10,629 nt of DNA from an uncultured Lachnospiraceae bacterium. GTDB lineage: Bacteria; Bacillota; Clostridia; Lachnospirales; Lachnospiraceae. Each line of letters begins with the position of its first letter. The stretch's first letter is position 1. Under the pieces are notes generated by a model. The model did no database searches. It worked only from the letters and a program-made list of their open reading frames with translations, and was not told the origin of the DNA. Location: NCBI GenBank assembly GCA_910586605.1, contig CAJUJR010000094.1:1-10629 (forward strand), read 5' to 3'. The position numbers and the translations under genes are program-made. Below, piece by piece: positions 6,420 to 10,629 of the stretch.

Positions 6420-6460
6420 TATAATTAAGTTATATAATGTAATTATATAACTTAATTATA
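6420..6460. promoter_or_regulatory. 41-bp perfect dyad over the tetR start region, probable operator
   Basis: A 19-base arm at 6420-6438 (TATAATTAAG onward) is perfectly complementary to 6442-6460, separated by GTA. The arms are almost entirely A/T. TATAAT occurs inside each arm on its own strand (6433-6438 on plus, 6447-6442 on minus), so a bound repressor would cover -10 elements in both directions. The dyad ends four bases before the GGAGGG of the regulator gene. TetR-family proteins bind dyads as dimers and commonly repress their own operon, which makes this the natural autoregulatory site. No good -35 was found. Confidence 0.7.
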
Positions 6461-6474
6461 TATGGAGGGATATT

Positions 6475-7041
6475 ATGCCGAAACAACGGATTACAAAAGA
6501 TATGGTGGTCAATGCTGCTTTTGAAATTGCAAAAAAAAGCGGTATGGAACAAGTAATGGTTAAAAATATCGCTGATAAAATAGGGTGCTCTGTACAGCCT
6601 ATTTACAGCTACTGTAACAATTTGGAAGGCCTGCGGCAAGATGTAACCCTACAGGTTAACCGTTTTATACAAGACTTTATTGCAGCGCACATTGACAAAA
6701 ATGATTTGTTCCGCAGTACAGGCAAAGCGTATATTCAGTTAGCAAAAGAAGAACCCCATCTGTTCCGGATATTTATCCTTCACCAAAGAAGAGGGGTATC
6801 TTCACTAAATGATTTATACCATGCAGAAGCAAACCCACATACCGCTGAATTTATTGCCAATGCATTGCAAATTAGCATACCAAAAGCCAAGCAGCTCCAT
6901 TTGAATATGTTGATTTATACAATTGGGATTGGCACCATTTTTTCAGTGACAACACCTGGCATTTCAGCAGATGAAATTTATACGCAACAAGAATCTGCTT
7001 ATGAAGCATTTTTAAAACAGGCGCTCAGTGGCAAAGAATAA
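6475..7041 (+). CDS. TetR/AcrR-family transcriptional regulator
   Basis: The 188-residue protein starts at an ATG preceded by GGAGGG. Residues 6-55 form the typical TetR N-terminal DNA-binding bundle: ITKDMVVNAAFEIAKKSG (6-23), then VKNIADKIGCSVQPIYSYCNNLEGL (29-53), with the recognition helix at SVQPIYSYC. The C-terminal part (about 65-185) is helical, without a recognisable ligand signature, as usual for sensor domains in this family. It is the first gene of a two-gene operon with a flavodoxin-domain protein 14 bases downstream, and a large dyad lies over its start region. It probably represses its own operon and releases on an unknown small molecule, perhaps linked to redox or flavin chemistry. 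It might also affect the divergent flagellin-like gene. Confidence 0.88.
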   Translation: MPKQRITKDMVVNAAFEIAKKSGMEQVMVKNIADKIGCSVQPIYSYCNNLEGLRQDVTLQVNRFIQDFIAAHIDKNDLFRSTGKAYIQLAKEEPHLFRIFILHQRRGVSSLNDLYHAEANPHTAEFIANALQISIPKAKQLHLNMLIYTIGIGTIFSVTTPGISADEIYTQQESAYEAFLKQALSGKE

Positions 7042-7055
7042 GAAAGGAAGTTACA

Positions 7056-7595
7056 ATGAAAAAAGGAATTATCGTTTACCAGTCTAAATATGGGGCAACA
7101 AAAAAATATGCACAATGGCTGCAAAGCATGGCAAAGTTTGACCGTATAGAAACTCCGAAAGCAAATTTGGATAATGTCATACAATATAAAACCATATTAT
7201 TATGCGGCGGAATATATGCTTCTGGCATAGCAGGCCTGTCATTTTTAAAAAAGAATATTGACAAATTGGAAAATAAAAAAATAGCCATTCTGTGTGTCGG
7301 CGCTTCCCCTTATGATGAAAAAGCGCTTAAAGAAATCAAAGCACATAACCTGGGAGGAAATTTAGAAAAAATCCCACTTTTTTATGGACGTGGCACATGG
7401 GATGAAAGTAACATGAAATTTATAGACAGGACATTATGTAAAATATTACAAAAATCTGTGGCAAAAAAAGATCCCAGTACATATGAACCCTGGATGAAAG
7501 CCCTTATGTGTGCGGCGGGACAAACCTGTGACTGGACAGACAAAAAATATCTGCTCCCTTTGCTGGATTACTTAAAAGAGCAGGAAGCGCTATAG
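7056..7595 (+). CDS. Flavodoxin-domain protein
   Basis: The 179-residue protein has a flavodoxin-like fold that binds FMN and carries electrons or reduces a substrate in the cytoplasm. FMN-site features visible are the phosphate loop YQSKYGATKKYA (8-19), the second loop GGIYASGI (51-58) and a third at GASPYDEKALKE (82-93). Its length and the motif FYGRGTWDESNM (109-120) resemble the flavodoxin_5 / HemG-like group (menaquinone-dependent protoporphyrinogen oxidase relatives) more than classic electron-carrier flavodoxins. No heme genes are nearby, so that activity should not be assumed. It follows the TetR gene by 14 bases with GAAAGGAAG as ribosome binding site, so the two are co-transcribed. 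The partner reductase and substrate are unknown. Confidence 0.85.
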   Translation: MKKGIIVYQSKYGATKKYAQWLQSMAKFDRIETPKANLDNVIQYKTILLCGGIYASGIAGLSFLKKNIDKLENKKIAILCVGASPYDEKALKEIKAHNLGGNLEKIPLFYGRGTWDESNMKFIDRTLCKILQKSVAKKDPSTYEPWMKALMCAAGQTCDWTDKKYLLPLLDYLKEQEAL

Positions 7596-7633
7596 CCTCT
7601 TTTTATAAAATATACTTCTGGTGATACAAGCCA

Positions 7634-7679
7634 AAATGTCCCAGGGCAATTTCTATATAGAAGCTGCCCTGGGACATTT
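7634..7679. terminator. Long hairpin between convergent flavodoxin and DUF1292 genes
   Basis: AAATGTCCCAGGGCA (7634-7648) pairs perfectly with TGCCCTGGGACATTT (7665-7679). The loop contains a further perfect dyad, TTCTATATAGAA (7651-7662). The stem is long and G-C rich in its middle, but only short T runs follow on either strand. It is best read as a bidirectional terminator or transcript-stabilising hairpin. Confidence 0.65.
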
Positions 7680-7699
7680 CAGATAATTGCTTTATGTTT

Positions 7700-8098
7700 C
7701 TAATCCCTTTGGATTGATACTCCTGGAATAATATCCCCAATATCATCTAAGTAGCTATCTTCTGAGTCTTCTTCATCCTCTTCATCAATCGCTTCTGAGA
7801 AGAACTGATTGAAAACGGAAGATACAATTTCATACTCTTCTGCATCATCTAGCGACTCAAATACTGGATTGCCGTCCTCATCTTCTGAATATACAAAAAT
7901 GAGCGCCTCCATTTCATCAGCTTCATCTTCCTGGATATCTAATGGCAATACAGCAGCATATTCTTTGCCCAACTCTTCAATTTCAATTACGGCAAGAATC
8001 TGTGCTTCCACATCATTCCCATCTTCATCTGTTAAAGTAATTGCTACAGTAGCTTCATTGTCATCATTAAAAAACAAATCACGATTTCTATCGTTCAT
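7700..8098 (-). CDS. DUF1292 (YrzB-like) acidic protein
   Basis: The start at ATG 8098 was chosen over an in-frame ATG four codons upstream because GGAGGG sits directly before it and overlaps the upstream ATG. The 132-residue product matches the DUF1292 pattern: an N-terminal acidic core with ITLTDEDGNDVEAQILAVIEIEELGKEYAAVLPL (20-53), then ALIFVYSEDEDGNPVFESLDDAEEYEIVSSVFNQFF (65-100). A very acidic tail (101-119) ends in DDIGDIIPGVSIQRD. In many Firmicutes the family is encoded beside the ruvX-type resolvase gene; here it stands alone with its own promoter. The molecular function of the family is not known. Confidence 0.88.
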   Translation of the reverse strand: MNDRNRDLFFNDDNEATVAITLTDEDGNDVEAQILAVIEIEELGKEYAAVLPLDIQEDEADEMEALIFVYSEDEDGNPVFESLDDAEEYEIVSSVFNQFFSEAIDEEDEEDSEDSYLDDIGDIIPGVSIQRD

Positions 8099-8189
8099 AA
8101 AACCCTCCATTCTTATTCAATCCACGAATTTGGACATAGCAAAAAACACTCTTTCCCCTATTACCAAAACCATCTTTTTATCACTACTG

Positions 8190-8218
8190 ATAGTAACATT
8201 GTAGGGACTGCTTGTCAA
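8190..8218 (-). promoter_or_regulatory. Promoter of the DUF1292 gene
   Basis: On the minus strand, TTGACA (8218-8213) is followed after exactly 17 bases by TACTAT (8195-8190), with a TGn extension before the -10. Transcription would begin near 8183, leaving a leader of about 85 bases before the start codon. Confidence 0.75.
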
Positions 8219-8457
8219 ATTGTATTTGTCCAAAAACTACAAACCACAATTGCCGACGTTATTTCTAAAGCGGTTAAATATTGAACGAATTTTACAACGT
8301 CAAAAGACTTAATATAAATATAATATTTCTGATACAATTACTTCACCACTTCTTCTTATAATAGATAAGGTCTGTAAACGGCTTTTCCTGCATAGTATAC
8401 AAGCAGGGGGGAGAACCAGTAAATAGGCAAGCACATATTGCTACCTATTTTTGGTTT
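8219..8457. other. A/T-rich gene-free stretch with a terminator-like hairpin
   Basis: No protein gene is supported. A plus-strand promoter-like pair, TTTACA (8291-8296) and TATAAA (8313-8318) with a 16-base spacer, is possible. AAATAGG-ca-AGCA (8421-8433) pairs with TGCT-a-CCTATTT (8439-8450), followed by TT, and could end such a transcript of about 130 bases. An internal CCTGC...GCAGG pairing (from about 8388 to 8406) adds structure. No known RNA class is recognised. Confidence 0.3.
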
Positions 8458-8640
8458 CTAGAACGTGTTTTAAAATTGCTTTTTACAAGATGTGTTTCAC
8501 CCTTTGTGGGAGATTTGTTCCAAATTTAGGAGATGTAGCGGGCTACATTGACTAAATTTGGGGCAAATATAGCACAAAGTAGGGAACGCAGATTGTAAGG
8601 AACGTAAAGTTCCAGGAATGAATTTTCAAACACGCTCTAG
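8458..8640. mobile_element. 183-bp palindromic MITE-like element
   Basis: The ends are inverted repeats: CTAGAACGTGTTTTAAAATT (8458-8477) matches the reverse complement of 8621-8640 at 18 of 20 positions. The similarity continues inward on both sides to a central hairpin: CCAAATTTAG (8520-8529) with CTAAATTTGG (8552-8561), enclosing ATGTAGC (8533-8539) and GCTACAT (8542-8548). The whole element is therefore close to one large palindrome with no coding capacity. Its left end recurs at both sides of the tyrosine recombinase gene (1823-1846 and 2751-2800). The terminal CTAG is shared with the next element. Non-autonomous mobile repeat is the most likely reading; a large transcribed hairpin is the alternative. 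Confidence 0.7.
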
Positions 8641-8799
8641 TACTCCATCCAGTTAGAAATTAGAGTATGGGCTGCATGTTTTGTGCCAGTGCTAGGCAAA
8701 ATTTCGACGGCGATGCGGGCATCGGCTAGAAATTTTAACGACGCAGTGGTGCGGAACAGGTGGTTCCATACTCTAACTTCCAGCCGGACGGAGCACTAG
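8637..8799. repeat. Second palindromic element, abutting the first
   Basis: The 34-base arms at 8637-8670 and 8766-8799 are inverted repeats, identical at 28 of 34 positions, and all six differences are transitions. Further inward, AAAATTTC (8698-8705) pairs with GAAATTTT (8729-8736) and CGATGC (8711-8716) with GCATCG (8719-8724), so the element is nearly palindromic to its centre. It begins in the CTAG that ends the preceding element. There is no open frame. It lies directly upstream of the L,D-transpeptidase gene, about 41 bases from its start. It may be a MITE-like repeat or a structured RNA; the arm differences favour pairing of a minus-strand transcript. Confidence 0.65.
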
Positions 8800-8840
8800 T
8801 ATGATTTATTAGTTTAAGAAAGGCAAATTATTAAAAGAAA

Positions 8841-10508
8841 ATGAAAAAAAGAAACAGAAAACCGGAACAAATTGAAAACAGCGCAGAAAATACATCAGGT
8901 AATTTTACAGCAAGTACAGCAGAGGCTATAAATACTGGAACGCCTTGGCTGGAAGATATACCAAAGCAGCCCAGTGGCAAGGAGGAAGATACTTCTTCTG
9001 GAATTATGCCTAAAAAGAAAAAACGTGCCCATAAAGTTCTTCTTGGTTTTTTTGGCGTCACTCTGGTTGCAGCAATCGGCCTAATTATAGCTGCCATTGC
9101 CTATCAAAAGATTTATTATGGCAACCGCTGGTATCAGGGCACTTCTATTGACGGCATTGATGTATCTGGGCAGACGTTAGAAGAATCCAAAATGAAATTA
9201 AGGAAAAAATACAGTGATTATGCACTGGTTATAAAAGGCAGGGAAAATGGAAGCCTGACAATTAATGGAGATGATATTGGCTATCAATTTGATATCAGTT
9301 CCAATTATGACCAGCTCTATGAAACGCAGCATCAGGCATTCCGGATTTTTCCAGCAACAAACCATTATACCCTGGATTTTGCAGTTTCTTATGACAAAGA
9401 GAAATTATCCGAAGTAATTTCACAGTCTGCTATTGTTTCAGGAAGCGATAGTTATAAAATCAGCCCACCAGAAACAGCTACTGTAAAATTTTCTAAAGAA
9501 AAGCAACAATATATTTACGTGGATGAAGTTAAGGGAAATAAAATTGTAACAGATAAATTACTGGACGCCATTGATGAATGCCTGCGTCAGGCACAGACAG
9601 CCCTGGATATTACAGATGAAAACAAGTACCCTGGTTTATATGAAACGGCGACTTCCAGCGCGGACAAAGCAGAATTGGATAAAATGCTCAAAGCCTGTAA
9701 TAATGCAGCACTCCGTTATATCACATGGACAATGGAAAATGGGGTAAAAGAACAGATTACCCCTGCTAAAATCTCTAAATGGATTACTTACAAGAATGGC
9801 AAAATTAAGTATAAAAAGGAAGCTATCAAAAAATGGGTTGAGAACTTCTGCCTGAAATACAAAACAGTCGGAATCGACCGAAAAGTCAAGACGCACAATA
9901 AAAAAACCATAACCGTGAAAGGCGGGGATTATGGCTGGCAGCTAGATTATGATAAAACGTTAAAACAGGCCAACAAGGCATTAAAAACCTCAATTGAGCC
10001 ATCTGTAACAGATTCATTTATTGAAAATCCTTCAAAGAGCAACAAAAAAGCCCTGACATTCCGAAATAAAGTAAATTACCTGAATACCGCTTATCAGATG
10101 GATACAGAAAACCCAGAAAATGACTGGGATAGGAAAAATTATACAGAAATATCTTTGAAAGATCAGAAGGTATATGTCTACCGAAAAGGAAAGCGTGTAT
10201 TTTCCTGCCGCTGTATTACTGGCAGGCCAGTAGAAGACAGAAAAACGCCAACAGGCGCTTTCTTTATCAAGGAACACCGCGAACAATATACGCTGACAGG
10301 CGCAGACTACAAAACACCTGTTACGAACTGGGTACGGATTACCTGGTCAGGAACCGGCTTCCATCCTGCAACATGGCAACCGTGGTCTCGCTGGACAAAA
10401 GACCTGTATCAAACAAAAGGCTCCCACGGCTGTATTAACCTGGAACCGAAAGATGCAGCAAAAATTTATCAGCTTACTCATTACCGGGAATTTGTGTTTA
10501 TTTACTAA
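8841..10508 (+). CDS. Membrane-anchored L,D-transpeptidase (YkuD) with PG-binding ectodomain
   Basis: The 555-residue enzyme would cross-link peptidoglycan through 3-3 bonds or attach molecules to it, outside the cytoplasmic membrane. Residues 1-65 are a polar, lysine-ending cytoplasmic tail and 66-88 a single transmembrane helix (VLLGFFGVTLVAAIGLIIAA). Residues about 95-400 resemble PG_binding_4 repeats, first seen at YQGTSIDGIDVSGQTLEES (98-116) and again around GGDYGWQLDYDKTLKQA (361-377). Residues about 434-555 are the YkuD catalytic domain, with TPTGAFFI (469-476), His508 in TGFHPA, and SHGCINL (528-534) bearing the catalytic Cys531. The active site is intact. The ATG is the first possible start, since a TAA lies three codons upstream. 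The nearest strong purine run (AAGAAAGG, 8816-8823) is 17 bases away, farther than usual. The gene is monocistronic. Confidence 0.92.
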   Translation: MKKRNRKPEQIENSAENTSGNFTASTAEAINTGTPWLEDIPKQPSGKEEDTSSGIMPKKKKRAHKVLLGFFGVTLVAAIGLIIAAIAYQKIYYGNRWYQGTSIDGIDVSGQTLEESKMKLRKKYSDYALVIKGRENGSLTINGDDIGYQFDISSNYDQLYETQHQAFRIFPATNHYTLDFAVSYDKEKLSEVISQSAIVSGSDSYKISPPETATVKFSKEKQQYIYVDEVKGNKIVTDKLLDAIDECLRQAQTALDITDENKYPGLYETATSSADKAELDKMLKACNNAALRYITWTMENGVKEQITPAKISKWITYKNGKIKYKKEAIKKWVENFCLKYKTVGIDRKVKTHNKKTITVKGGDYGWQLDYDKTLKQANKALKTSIEPSVTDSFIENPSKSNKKALTFRNKVNYLNTAYQMDTENPENDWDRKNYTEISLKDQKVYVYRKGKRVFSCRCITGRPVEDRKTPTGAFFIKEHREQYTLTGADYKTPVTNWVRITWSGTGFHPATWQPWSRWTKDLYQTKGSHGCINLEPKDAAKIYQLTHYREFVFIY

Positions 10509-10540
10509 AAAAGGGGAATGCAGATGCATTCCCCTTTTTT
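10507..10540 (+). terminator. Intrinsic terminator of the L,D-transpeptidase gene
   Basis: AAAAAAGGGGAATGC (10507-10521) and its perfect complement GCATTCCCCTTTTTT (10526-10540) form a 15-bp stem with a 4-base loop and end in six T. The left arm overlaps the stop codon. The hairpin could also work from the other strand. The remaining 89 bases (10541-10629) show no gene or structure I can name. Confidence 0.9.
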
Positions 10541-10629
10541 AATCCTCCATTTTTTTGTTCGTAAACCACTATATTAGTTACTATTCACAGCCAATCGTAG
10601 CTAAATCTCAATAAAAAATATCTTCCCCC

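Noticed and set aside
7809..8204. Plus-strand 131-codon serine-rich open frame
   Set aside because: It is the complement of the acidic DUF1292 gene; poly-serine is what GAA/GAT-rich coding DNA yields in antisense.
8421..8452. Possible SRP-like or other known small RNA ending in this hairpin
   Set aside because: Conserved loop sequences of the SRP RNA or other common small RNAs are not present; only a generic hairpin can be supported.
8458..8799. CRISPR array
   Set aside because: The repeats are two different large palindromes, not regularly spaced short direct repeats with unique spacers, and no cas gene is present.

Overview
The window looks like chromosomal DNA of a low-G+C anaerobic Firmicute, most likely Lachnospiraceae or a close clostridial relative. 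This rests on consensus sigma-A promoters, GGAGG-type ribosome binding sites, a KtrAB potassium system, a DUF1292 protein, a YkuD-type L,D-transpeptidase with a long PG-binding ectodomain, and helicase and solitary-integrase types common in that family. It is an inference from sequence character; no rRNA or other marker gene is present.

Left part (1-2850), accessory DNA. A superfamily 2 helicase enters from the left edge on the minus strand (1279 down to 1, C-terminus outside the window) and is clearly richer in G+C than the rest. About 600 bases without a confident gene follow. They hold two identical 22-bp palindromic sites in inverted orientation (1441-1462 and 1718-1739). Around the second site, an extended -10 promoter and an intrinsic terminator lie so close together that they define a candidate RNA of about 66 nt. 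Next is a complete tyrosine recombinase (1874-2731, minus), bracketed at 27 and 19 bases by inverted copies of a sequence that also forms the end of a palindromic element at 8458-8640.

Middle part (3003-5553), housekeeping. ktrB and ktrA, each with its own good promoter, encode a potassium uptake channel and its cytosolic RCK gating ring. A strong bidirectional terminator separates them from a convergent gene.

Next (5552-7679). A short orphan flagellin-like protein is read on the minus strand. Divergent to it is a two-gene operon, a TetR-type regulator followed by a flavodoxin-domain protein. A 41-bp A/T-rich palindrome, perfect in its arms, sits directly over the operon's start region and is the likely autoregulatory operator. 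A long hairpin ends the operon.

Right part (7700-10629). A DUF1292 acidic protein (minus strand, with a consensus TTGACA promoter) is followed by about 740 bases without a gene that carry two abutting, almost fully palindromic repeat elements (8458-8640 and 8637-8799). A membrane-anchored L,D-transpeptidase with an intact SHGC motif and a textbook terminator completes the window.

The strongest leads are the shared end sequence linking the solitary recombinase to the palindromic element, the small promoter-palindrome-terminator unit at 1671-1772, the minus-strand-favoured wobble pairing in the second palindromic element, and the orphan flagellin.
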